A stretch of 64,000 bases of DNA from Opitutia bacterium ISCC 52 (GTDB taxonomy: Bacteria > Verrucomicrobiota > Verrucomicrobiia > Opitutales > UBA2995), in assembly GCA_014529675.2 (NCBI GenBank), contig CP076040.1, forward strand, positions 2,809,894 through 2,873,893, given 5' to 3'. Shown here one piece after another: positions 17,312-25,092 of this stretch. The position numbers and the translations under genes were made by a program. The notes beneath the pieces are model-generated. The model saw only the letters and a program-made list of their open reading frames with translations. It had not been told where the DNA came from and did not search any database. Each line of letters starts with the position of its first letter. The stretch's first letter is position 1.

Positions 17312-18319
17312 TCAGAACCCCACTCCAGTAACTGAGGTCTGGATGCGGCAGAGATACATGTCGCTTGTCAGGTAGAGCACACTTCCGTCATCCCCAAAGG
17401 CGCAATTGGCAATTCGCTCACCCGTCTCAATTTTTCCAAGCACATCCCCTTCCGGCGAAAATACATAGACGCCACCTGGACCTGTAGCCCACAAGTTGCC
17501 GTCCGTATCGCAACGAATGCCATCAGGCCCTCCGGGTTGTTTCTTGCTGTCCGCTGTCGCGTCGTAGAAACGTTTTCCCGTTCCAAGCAATCCGTCTTCC
17601 TTCACCGGGTAAGACATGTACCCAACCCAGTTATGATCCGCAACTGCTACATAAAGGGTTTTCTCATCAGGCGACAGACAGATACCATTAGGAGCCCGCA
17701 AGTTATCTAGAAGGAGGACCAGCTCCCCAGATTTGCGTAGCAGGAAAACACCGCAGTAATCCATATCTCGATTCGGATCGTCAAAACCTTGCGGCATGCC
17801 ATAGGCCGGATCGGTGAAATATATATCTCCGTTGCTCGCTACGCAGAGATCATTGGGGCTGTTGAAGCGCTTTCCCTTGTACTCATCGACCACCGTCTTT
17901 TTTCCTCCGACTTCCGTGAGCCTGGAAATGCGTCGATCTCCGTGCTCACACAGCAGCAATTGGCCATCGTTGTCAAAAGTAAGACCATTACTCCCCATCC
18001 CTCGGGGATGATGAGCCACGCCAGTGTAGCCAGACGGTTCCATCCATACGCTCTTACCCACTCCCTCTTCCCATTTATAAATCCGATTGGCATGCACGTC
18101 CGAGAATAAAAGGCAGTGATTCTCCTTGTCCCAGGTGGGTCCCTCCGACCAAAGGAAGCCCGCCGTAAGCACTTCAATTTCCGCATTTGGTGAAATTAAA
18201 CCATCCAGCCGCGAATCCAAACGCTTCACCTCACCGATCGTGGCAAAGTTCAACGAATCCTGAGCAGAAAGCATACTGATTGAGTATAGTGCAATAAGCA
18301 GGGGTAACAATTTCTTCAT
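17312..18319 (-). CDS. Secreted SMP-30/gluconolactonase-like protein
   Basis: This 335-residue six-bladed beta-propeller has the metal-site landmarks of SMP-30 lactonases: E-G-P in W-S-E-G-P-T-W, N in F-N-S-P-N-D, and D in G-G-P-D-G-I. The ATG at 18319 gives a Sec signal peptide (MKKLLPLLIALYSISMLSAQ); an upstream start at 18373 adds a polar tail that would spoil it. It opens sugar lactones such as gluconolactone in the periplasm. A close paralogue lies at 38435 and shares long blocks (S-G-Y-T-G-V, C-E-H-G-D-R-R, G-K-R-F-N-S-P-N-D, M-D-Y-C-G-V). It is upstream of the hydroxyacid dehydrogenase on the same strand. Confidence 0.9.
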   Translation of the reverse strand: MKKLLPLLIALYSISMLSAQDSLNFATIGEVKRLDSRLDGLISPNAEIEVLTAGFLWSEGPTWDKENHCLLFSDVHANRIYKWEEGVGKSVWMEPSGYTGVAHHPRGMGSNGLTFDNDGQLLLCEHGDRRISRLTEVGGKKTVVDEYKGKRFNSPNDLCVASNGDIYFTDPAYGMPQGFDDPNRDMDYCGVFLLRKSGELVLLLDNLRAPNGICLSPDEKTLYVAVADHNWVGYMSYPVKEDGLLGTGKRFYDATADSKKQPGGPDGIRCDTDGNLWATGPGGVYVFSPEGDVLGKIETGERIANCAFGDDGSVLYLTSDMYLCRIQTSVTGVGF

Positions 18320-18460
18320 ATCCAAATCATTGAGCGAAGATTCCTTCTGCCACAAATTAAAAAATACACCCACGAGTAACGAACCACTATTTTATCCCCA
18401 TCCGATTAGCCACGTGAATTAAAACTTCACAAAGCGACCTTCTACCTACAACTTCATCTT

Positions 18461-18655
18461 ATGCCTCTTGGAGTTAAAATATTCTGTGCCTTAATGGCGA
18501 TCGGTTCGCTAATTTGGCTTCGTTATGCCTGGTCAGGATTCGGTGGAAACGTCGAAGATCTGGAAGCCCACCGAAAGTCCGGTCTCATGCGTGTCCATTT
18601 CCTTTTTATCGGCCTTGTGGTCATCGTATGCACCCTGATGGCACTCTTTGCCTAA
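18461..18655 (+). CDS. Small two-helix membrane protein
   Basis: This is a 64-residue protein of unknown family. It has two hydrophobic helices, about residues 3-25 (KIFCALMAIGSLIWLRYAW) and 43-63 (VHFLFIGLVVIVCTLMALFA), joined by a polar loop with acidic and basic residues. It starts with ATG and ends 10 bases before the esterase gene, so the two are probably in one transcript. The hydrophobic pattern and close fit between neighbours support a real gene, but I cannot assign a function. Confidence 0.6.
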   Translation: MPLGVKIFCALMAIGSLIWLRYAWSGFGGNVEDLEAHRKSGLMRVHFLFIGLVVIVCTLMALFA

Positions 18656-18665
18656 CCAATACCCT

Positions 18666-19571
18666 ATGAATCTTAAATCCCCTATTACCCTACTCATTAG
18701 TTTGATTGCCGTTGGCGGACTGAATGCTCTAGAGGAGCCGTCCTGGCTCAAAAGCATGGAGAGTTTCCAATGGATCAATGAAGCTCCAGAACAAATGCAT
18801 CCGTCCGTGATTCATATGACCTTCTACTCGAAGGCAAATAAAACGGACATTGGTTTCTACATGCGCCTGCCTCGTGGCTACGATGCCACCGAAAACCGCG
18901 GAAAACGCTACCCTGTCATTTACTATCTTCACGGAGGACGTCCCGGCAGTGAGGTCAAATCAAGGAACGGGTTCAAAAACATGCTGCCCATGCTGAAATC
19001 CGAGGATTATCCGGCGGCCTTCATGATCGGCATCAATGGCGGAAAACTTAGCCATTATCAATACAAGGGATACCAAGGTATCTCTGCATTTCTCGAGCTG
19101 ATTGAACATATAGACAACACTTACCCCACCATCGCGGATCGCTCAGGCCGCGCCATCATTGGAAGCTCCCAGGGCGGACGAGGCACCAGCCGTTATATTT
19201 TTAGCCATCCAGAACTGTTCCAAACAGCTGTGGCACTCGCATCAGGTCATCAGCATGAAAAACGGATCCACGAGAATGACGGTTACGAGAGCGATTACCT
19301 CACCATTCCCGATGCCGGCAACAATGCCTTTAATAACTCGAGTTTATACGCTGCTCGAAAAAATGCCCCACCGATCAACCTTATGGCAGTCATTGGCACC
19401 AAAGACGACAACTACGTCGGCAACCTGCAATGGTCGATTCACCTACAGGAGCTCGGCATCAAGCACGAACTCGTAGTAGTCCCAGGCACAGGCCACGGAA
19501 TCGATTGGAGTATCGAAAACACCGATACGCGCATCTTTAATTTTTTAAAATCAGGATTAACCACAAAATAA
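18666..19571 (+). CDS. Secreted esterase (esterase D/enterochelin esterase-like)
   Basis: This 301-residue alpha/beta hydrolase has a Sec signal peptide (MNLKSPITLLISLIAVGG). The nucleophile elbow is G-S-S-Q-G, with Ser168 the catalytic serine. The acid is probably Asp247 or Asp248 in G-T-K-D-D, and His277 lies in G-T-G-H-G. The oxyanion region Y-L-H-G-G-R is at about 87-92. The ATG at 18666 follows the small membrane protein by 10 bases. Relatives hydrolyse feruloyl, acetyl or siderophore esters and S-formylglutathione; an exported form beside lactonases suggests sugar esters. A related catalytic domain forms the first half of the fusion protein at 6503. The specific substrate is unknown. 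Confidence 0.87.
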   Translation: MNLKSPITLLISLIAVGGLNALEEPSWLKSMESFQWINEAPEQMHPSVIHMTFYSKANKTDIGFYMRLPRGYDATENRGKRYPVIYYLHGGRPGSEVKSRNGFKNMLPMLKSEDYPAAFMIGINGGKLSHYQYKGYQGISAFLELIEHIDNTYPTIADRSGRAIIGSSQGGRGTSRYIFSHPELFQTAVALASGHQHEKRIHENDGYESDYLTIPDAGNNAFNNSSLYAARKNAPPINLMAVIGTKDDNYVGNLQWSIHLQELGIKHELVVVPGTGHGIDWSIENTDTRIFNFLKSGLTTK

Positions 19572-19582
19572 ATAAACTCACC

Positions 19583-19911
19583 ATGGCTACCACAGATACT
19601 TGCTGCACTATCGTCCCCTACTTCAAACCACACGAAGGAAAATATGAAGAATTTAAGGCCATGTGCCCCAGTTCGTTGCCCTCACCCAAAACAAAGAGAA
19701 GGCAATCTTCTATGGATTCTCCTTCACCGACGATCTGATTCACTGCCGTGAAGGCTATGCCGACGCGGAAGGTGCGCTGGCTCACCTAGAAAACGTAGGC
19801 GAACTTCTAGGTAAGGCCTTGGAAATCGTTGATCTCGTTCGTTTGGAAGTTCACGGCCCAGCAGAAGAGCTGGCCAAACTGAAGGAGCCAATGAAAGATC
19901 TTCCCGTTTAG
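19583..19911 (+). pseudogene. ABM-like small protein with single-base frameshift
   Basis: The ATG at 19583 starts MATTDTCCTIVPYFKPHEGK and the frame reads on to about 19668, after which it is nonsense to a stop. The neighbouring frame continues the same protein from 19663 (CPQFVALTQNKEKAIFYGF, then ALEIVDLVRLEVHGPAEELA) to the TAG at 19911. One extra C in the CCCC run at 19665-19668 would give an intact protein of about 109 residues. Size and pattern fit the antibiotic-biosynthesis-monooxygenase dimeric alpha-beta barrel group (quinol monooxygenase-like), a tentative assignment. It follows the esterase gene by 11 bases. It is a sequencing indel or a recent pseudogene. Confidence 0.7.
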
Positions 19912-19997
19912 TATTATACCCTCGAATACGGCTTCCGACGGTGACCTGAATGACAATGTTTAGCACAGCATCGGCAGAGTAAAACCCTCTAGCACTA

Positions 19998-21103
19998 ATG
20001 AAAACATATCCCTTCTCCAAGACTATCACTTTCATTAGCGTTTTGACCCTAAGTTCGATCTGTAGTGCAAAAGAAATCCCTTACTTGCCTCCCGAATCGG
20101 GCGAATGGGAAACCATAGATCCTGCAGAAGCTGGATGGAATAAAGCAAAGCTCAACCAATTGGTAAAAGCCATTGGAGAGCAAAAGTCCTCAGGCCTGCT
20201 CATACTTCAGAATGGAAAAATCCTGGTTGAGAAATACTATCCATCGGAGATGTACGATACAGATGGGGGAAAATTCTCCAGACGCCTTCACGGTAAAGCG
20301 GCATACGGGAGCACCATTGAAGATGTAGCATCAGCCCAAAAATCGATTGCAGTACTCATCGTGGGTATTGCCCAAGAAAAAGGACTACTAACACTAGAGG
20401 ACCCGTTACATAAACACCTGGGCGTGGGCTGGTCACGTGCCACTCAAGCACAAGAATCCAAGATAACTGTCCGTCATTTGATTTCCATGAGCTCTGGCCT
20501 AAAGGACGATCTCACCTTTGAAGCTCCAGCAGGAACTCGTTGGCGCTACAATACAACCGCCTATTCGCATTGTATGCACGTGGCGTCAGCTGCATCCGGA
20601 ATGAAAGCCAAAGAAATGGTAAAAGCATGGCTGTTCGATCCACTGAGCATGACTGACTCCGAATGGATCTTTCGCGAGGGCCAGGAACACGCTAATATTA
20701 AGAATAGCAATATTTTCGGATTGGCCACGACCACCCGAGACCTGGCTCGTGTAGGCATGATGGTATTGAACAACGGTATTTGGGATGGAAAAAACATCAT
20801 AGCAGACAAACAATTCCTACACGATACCACACACCCATCTCAGAAAATGAATCCATCCTATGGATACCTCTGGTGGCTCAACGGACAATCCATCGTAAAT
20901 GGAGGTGCCGGCCTCAAGCCACGAAAGGGACCACTCATCAAAGAAGCCCCTGCAGATCTATTTGCCGCCCAAGGTGCCCTGCAAAGAAAACTCTATGTCG
21001 TCCCCTCCATGAACCTCGTTGTCACTCGCCTCGGCACCAACCCCCCAGTGGCGACTTCAATAACCAATTCTGGAAACGCTTGATGGCTGCCGCGCCGAAA
21101 TAA
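19998..21103 (+). pseudogene. Beta-lactamase-family serine hydrolase with 3' frameshift
   Basis: This is a secreted class C beta-lactamase/penicillin-binding-like hydrolase. It has a Sec signal peptide (MKTYPFSKTITFISVLTLSS), the S-x-x-K motif S-A-Q-K at 112-115 and a Tyr184 region (R-W-R-Y-N-T-T) in the place of Y-x-N. The frame as given ends at 21083 with an atypical tail. The neighbouring frame supplies the expected ending, GDFNNQFWKRLMAAAPK, to the TAA at 21103. One C missing from the C run at 21041-21046 explains this, and the repaired protein has 368 residues. Only the last 25 or so residues are affected, so the frame as given may still yield a folded protein. Family members are esterases, D-aminopeptidases or peptidases more often than true beta-lactamases. 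Confidence 0.82.
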
Positions 21104-21152
21104 ACCATCCTCGTCCTCCTACTTAATCTCATACTTTTCTTTTCCTCAATCC

Positions 21153-21467
21153 ATGTCCCAGTCCCCTTTCCGCTCCATCCGCCAAAAACTCTTCAACGAA
21201 GGTAAACTCATCCGCTATCTGGGTTACGCCATCGGTGAAATCGCCCTCATCATCATCGGTATCATGCTTGCGCTTGAGCTGAACAACTGGAATGAAGACC
21301 GGAAGGCTCAGGTAGAGTTTGAGGTTTATGCGGATCAGCTGGAAGCGGATGTTCGGACAGCAATCGTGAATGTAGAAAAGTCCAAAGCTACGATGGAGGC
21401 TTTCCGAGCAAGAGTAAGCTACATCCCAATATCTCTTGAGCAGACCGAATCTAATGAGGACGAATGA
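21153..21467 (+). pseudogene. DUF6090-like membrane protein, truncated
   Basis: The 104-codon frame begins MSQSPFRSIRQKLFNEGKLI and has one transmembrane helix at about 22-42 (YLGYAIGEIALIIIGIMLAL) followed by E-L-N-N-W-N-E, the hallmark N-terminus of the DUF6090 family. These proteins are usually about 240 residues, with a periplasmic coiled-coil part. Here the coiled-coil begins (QVEFEVYADQLEADVRTAIV) and is cut off near 21465. It runs tail to tail into the start of another truncated gene on the opposite strand, which suggests a deletion joined the two 5' halves. Confidence 0.7.
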
Positions 21468-21640
21468 CCTGCAGCCAAAGCCGTCTTCCATTTTAGATTG
21501 GAATCCTGAATAAACGCCAAGGGTGGAGTTCCATCTTTGCCTACCCCACTGCCATTAGGACCACGAAACTGGGACCAATCTGCGGCCTGACTTTGGTACA
21601 CGAAAAAGAGACTCAACAACAAGAAGGCGAATATACGCAT
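21419..21640 (-). pseudogene. PQQ-like beta-propeller protein, N-terminal fragment
   Basis: An ATG at 21640 starts a Sec signal peptide (MRIFAFLLLSLFFVYQSQA) and the mature N-terminus A-D-W-S-Q-F-R-G-P-N-G-S-G. That is the diagnostic opening of secreted PQQ-repeat/outer-membrane-protein-assembly-BamB-like propellers, which usually run 400 or more residues. After L-K-W-K-T-A-L-A-A-G-H-S-S the homology ends, and about 15 unrelated codons lead to a stop. The break coincides with the end of the DUF6090-like fragment on the other strand (about 21455-21470). Confidence 0.75.
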
Positions 21641-21819
21641 AGGAGAACGGGTCGGATATTAACAGAGAAGATTAGAGGCCAGAATCGGAAGCATTACAGT
21701 GAAGCTCCCAATCCAAAGCAATCATTGGATTCAGATAATACGAATAGCATCAGTACTACATGCGCTGTTTCTGGCTCGGCGGTGTCAGGAAAAGAAACAG
21801 GCGATTGTATAAATTCCAC

Positions 21820-21882
21820 GGTGTCACCACAGTGGCTACAATTTAGAGCATATTAGCGGTTAGAAATAAACGTCGTTGCCAG
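21820..21882. repeat. Diverged direct repeat, copy 1
   Basis: Begins GGTGTCACCACAGTGGCTAC, contains ATTAGCGGTTAG and ends CGTCGTTGCCAG. It matches the copy at 22005 in the same order of blocks, with about 12 bases deleted in the middle. Confidence 0.7.
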
Positions 21883-22004
21883 CCTCTCCGTTACCTCCGT
21901 TATCTCCTGTTTAAAATCAATTCTTCAACAGAACACAGGCAGCGGAGAATCAGCTTTTTTGCCCCCCTATTTTTGCCCTTAAAAGAACTCAAGTCTCGGT
22001 CAAC

Positions 22005-22078
22005 GGTGTATCCACCGTGGCTACATTTTTGCGCGAATAAGCGTCAATTAGCGGTTTAATGAAACACGTCGTTGCTAG
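22005..22078. repeat. Diverged direct repeat, copy 2
   Basis: Begins GGTGTATCCACCGTGGCTAC, then carries a block GCGAATAAGCGTCAATTAGC, and ends CGTCGTTGCTAG. The outer blocks are shared with the copy at 21820. It probably belongs to a dispersed intergenic family. Confidence 0.7.
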
Positions 22079-22125
22079 AACTTCCCTTCCTAACCATTAG
22101 GCGGAAGTAGCTTGGTCGATCCATA

Positions 22126-22144
22126 CACAGGCAAGATGCCTGTG
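22126..22144. repeat. Short perfect hairpin at gene end
   Basis: CACAGGCA (22126-22133) pairs perfectly with TGCCTGTG (22137-22144) around AGA. It abuts the 3' end of the M1 aminopeptidase gene and may help end its transcript. The palindrome resembles the one at 31443 in design. Confidence 0.55.
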
Positions 22145-24775
22145 CTACTCTGCTGCTTCCTCGTCTTCGGCTTCGTCCTGGGCGTCGAGGCGTTTCTTCA
22201 TTTCCTCGAATTCCTGCTGCATTTTTTCGTTTGATTCCTGGATTTTGAGAAAATCTTCACGGAGAGACTTGATGTTAGCGTCTTGCTTATCGCTGCTCTT
22301 GAGCGAGGTGAGCGCTTTTTGCACGGCTTTGCGTTTATCACTGCCAGGCTTGCCTCCCTGGACGGCTTCCAGGGCTGCAATGGCTTTGGGATCATTTAAA
22401 ATCGCTAAGGCATTCACTGCCCCAATCATAATGCGGTCCTTGGGATTGCTCAGGTGGTTCACAATAAAGGAGCGAACGTCTTCTTTATTATCTTCCTCAG
22501 ATGCCAGAGTCGCAAGAGTAGCCAATCCGCCACCAAATTCGCGGCTCTCATATTTGTCCCCATCGCTTTGAAGACGAGCCATGATGGGCTCGATATAAGC
22601 AGGATCTCTTTGCTTCTGCATCGCACGCATGGCAGCGACCGACCGGTATTGAAACAGCGAGTCCGTTCCTAGCTCCCGGAGCAAAGCACTCTCGACCTCA
22701 TCAGAGTAATAAGGTGCCAGGCCACCGATCGCAGAGCTGGCAATCAAGGCATTGGGTTCGTTGGCCAATAAAGCGGTTAATTGAGATGGCACACTCTCGT
22801 GAAAATAGGCTCCCAGAGCTTCCACCACCGCATCACGAGCTCGTGCATCTTCCTGATCTAAAGAAGCCAATAAAGTTTCCCGCGCTTCTGCCGTTCCGAT
22901 TTCTTTAAGCGCATCGGCCGCGACCGTGCGGACTCCCCAGAAGGAGTCTCCATTTAAGACCTCATCAATCGCTTCGATGACCTTCTTGTCCGCATTCTTC
23001 TGCAGAGACTCGATGGCTACCACACGGCCCATCATGTCGTCCTCGTTCTCCAACTGAGCAAGCAACATCGGGCGGGGTGTTTTCACGTCCAGCCTGACCA
23101 GGAGTTCGAAGTCGGGATCGACGCGAATGATCTCCGGTTTCTTGGAGAGCGGCACATAGAAGTCTTCTTTGGTTTGAGAAACCTGAAGCGTCTCGGTCTT
23201 AACCGTATTTCCGGAAATGAAACGGACCTTCAAAGGCACAGAAAATGTAAGCACCGAATCCGATAGCTTCTGTTTCTGCTCCACACTGATCTTGGCCAGC
23301 TTGGTCTTCGCGTCCCAGTTGTAGCCCACTGACAGATTTGGCTGTTGGGCGTGAAAGACATATTGATCGAAAAATTGATCCCAGTCACGGCCGGACAACT
23401 CTTCAATGATCCCCATCAAGTCCTCAGTGCGGGCTACGTCGAAGGAAAAACGATCGAGATAAGTTTTCACTACCTTGCGATAAAGCTCATCACCCAATTG
23501 GCTACGCAGCATGTGGAGAATCCAACTGCCTTTGGGATAGGCCCGGTAATCAAACTGCTCTACCGCATCTTCGTATTCTTTGTAGACCATGGGTTTGATA
23601 TCATTCTTCTGACGGAGCACCGAGCTGGCATTACCTCGCATCTCCCACAAGAAGCGATCACGGCCGTATTCGTGCTCATGATACAAAGCATCATAGTAGG
23701 TAGCAAACCCTTCATTGAGCCAGATATGGCTCCAGTCCTTACAAGTAATCAAATCACCAAACCATTGGTGTGCCAGCTCGTGAGCGACTAAACCTTCAGC
23801 GGAACGGATCTTGCGCGTTTCTGCATCCTGAATCGCACGCGTAGTCATCGTGGATTGGCTAACATTCTCCATGCCTCCCCAGTTGAAATCTTCGACCACG
23901 ACCTGATCGTATTTGTCCCACGGGTACTCAACTCCGATGTAGTCTTCGAAAAACTTCATCATCCTCTTCGTTCCATCAAAATAGATCTCGGCGTGCTGGA
24001 TACGTCCCGGCGGCGTCCAAAAGGCCATGGGTATATCGCGGTAGGTATCCTCGATCTTTTCAAAGTAACCGGCACAGAGCGTGATGAGGTAATTGACGTG
24101 CGGTTGATTCTGTTTCCAATGCCACGCGACCAGACCTGTTCTGGAGTTTTTTTCCTCGGATACTTTTACACCACTGGAGAGTGCCACCATGCCTTCAGGC
24201 ACGTGGGCGATGACTTCGGAAGTGAATTGCTCATTGGGATAATCGTAACAGGGGAACCAGTGACGATGCTCGTGCATCTCACCCTGTGTCCAGATATGAT
24301 CTTCGCCCTCTTTGTACCCCATCTCCTCGGTACGGAAGTAGAGCCCAATTTCTGGCTCTGCCGAATAGCTCACTTCCACATAACTTTCCTTTCCAGCTGG
24401 AATAGGTTTCTTAAACGTGATGATTAACTTCTCACCGGTGTTTTGATGATCCTCAATCGAGGCGCTGGATTTGACGGAATCGATATAAAGGTCCACCGCA
24501 TCGAGACTCAGTTCTTCCAACGGCTTAGCAATGGGAGAAAAGTTGATCCGTACCGTTCCACTCACCGTGCGCTCGTCGAAGTGAGGAGTCACATTCAATT
24601 TCAAATGCAGGACATCGATTTCTCTGCTGGGAGCGTAGTGACGAATCGTGCTGATATCGCCATGTTCATGTGAATCCAATCGGCAATAATGCCCTTGGGA
24701 TACATAGGCCTGAACGGCGGATGTGGAACTGAGTAAAGACGCGAAGGCCAACAAGGGGAGAATTAGCTTGTTCAT
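22145..24775 (-). CDS. Secreted M1-family aminopeptidase with HEAT-like repeats
   Basis: This is an 876-residue exported zinc metallopeptidase. The signal peptide covers about 1-23. An M1 N-terminal beta domain leads to the exopeptidase motif G-G-M-E-N at 300-304. The zinc motif H-E-L-A-H lies at 332-336, with the third ligand Glu355 in W-L-N-E-G-F-A. From about 560 on there are HEAT-like helical pairs (residues about 590-810; R-T-V-A-A-D-A-L-K-E-I-G, R-D-A-V-V-E-A-L-G). The C-terminal 50 residues are a charged coiled coil rich in Glu and Lys (KMQQEFEEMKKRLDAQDEAE). It trims N-terminal residues from peptides outside the cytoplasm; the HEAT part may mediate protein contacts. The gene is isolated between repeat-rich spacers. 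Confidence 0.93.
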   Translation of the reverse strand: MNKLILPLLAFASLLSSTSAVQAYVSQGHYCRLDSHEHGDISTIRHYAPSREIDVLHLKLNVTPHFDERTVSGTVRINFSPIAKPLEELSLDAVDLYIDSVKSSASIEDHQNTGEKLIITFKKPIPAGKESYVEVSYSAEPEIGLYFRTEEMGYKEGEDHIWTQGEMHEHRHWFPCYDYPNEQFTSEVIAHVPEGMVALSSGVKVSEEKNSRTGLVAWHWKQNQPHVNYLITLCAGYFEKIEDTYRDIPMAFWTPPGRIQHAEIYFDGTKRMMKFFEDYIGVEYPWDKYDQVVVEDFNWGGMENVSQSTMTTRAIQDAETRKIRSAEGLVAHELAHQWFGDLITCKDWSHIWLNEGFATYYDALYHEHEYGRDRFLWEMRGNASSVLRQKNDIKPMVYKEYEDAVEQFDYRAYPKGSWILHMLRSQLGDELYRKVVKTYLDRFSFDVARTEDLMGIIEELSGRDWDQFFDQYVFHAQQPNLSVGYNWDAKTKLAKISVEQKQKLSDSVLTFSVPLKVRFISGNTVKTETLQVSQTKEDFYVPLSKKPEIIRVDPDFELLVRLDVKTPRPMLLAQLENEDDMMGRVVAIESLQKNADKKVIEAIDEVLNGDSFWGVRTVAADALKEIGTAEARETLLASLDQEDARARDAVVEALGAYFHESVPSQLTALLANEPNALIASSAIGGLAPYYSDEVESALLRELGTDSLFQYRSVAAMRAMQKQRDPAYIEPIMARLQSDGDKYESREFGGGLATLATLASEEDNKEDVRSFIVNHLSNPKDRIMIGAVNALAILNDPKAIAALEAVQGGKPGSDKRKAVQKALTSLKSSDKQDANIKSLREDFLKIQESNEKMQQEFEEMKKRLDAQDEAEDEEAAE

Positions 24776-25092
24776 AGGAAAGAACTCAAAGGGGTAGAAA
24801 CGGTGAGTGCAATGGTGGAGATGGGACTAGCAGTGATCCCTACTTCGCCAAAGCTTCGAAGGGCACGCAGTGGTCGCTACTTCGCCAAGGCTTCGCAGGG
24901 CAAGCAGTAATCAGTGAGCAGTGAGCAGATGCGTACAACAACGTGAGGAGAGAACTACTACCGAGAAAGGGCACCCCGCCAAAGACGCAGTTTACCTTAT
25001 CGCTGTTCTGGGAAACTGATTACAGATCACTGCTTGCCGATTACTGAAAATCCGGGAAGTAAGAGGACGAGGAGAAGTAGGAGGACGAACGG
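24776..25092. other. Intergenic region with tandem-like repeats, no gene seen
   Basis: This 317-base spacer lies between two same-strand genes. It contains a 31-base unit twice (24841-24871 and 24878-24908), then AGTGAGCAGTGAGCAG-type short repeats and GAGGACGAGGAGAAG-like purine-rich sequence. No coding frame is evident. Confidence 0.65.
24841..24908. repeat. 31-base unit present twice
   Basis: Unit 1 (24841-24871) and unit 2 (24878-24908) both read TACTTCGCCAA-GCTTCG-AGGGCA-GCAGT and differ at a few positions. A looser relative (ACTTCGCCAG, later GGGGCAAGC) occurs at 39465-39497, so this is probably a dispersed family. Confidence 0.7.

Larger units (their letters stand above)
21641..22144. 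other. Intergenic region rich in repeats, no gene seen
   Basis: This 504-base stretch holds two diverged copies of a direct repeat (21820-21882 and 22005-22078) and a short hairpin at its right end. No reading frame here has recognisable protein features. Confidence 0.65.

Noticed and set aside
23855-24427. A 190-codon plus-strand frame opposite the M1 aminopeptidase
   Set aside because: It is antisense to the zinc-site region of the peptidase and has no recognisable family.
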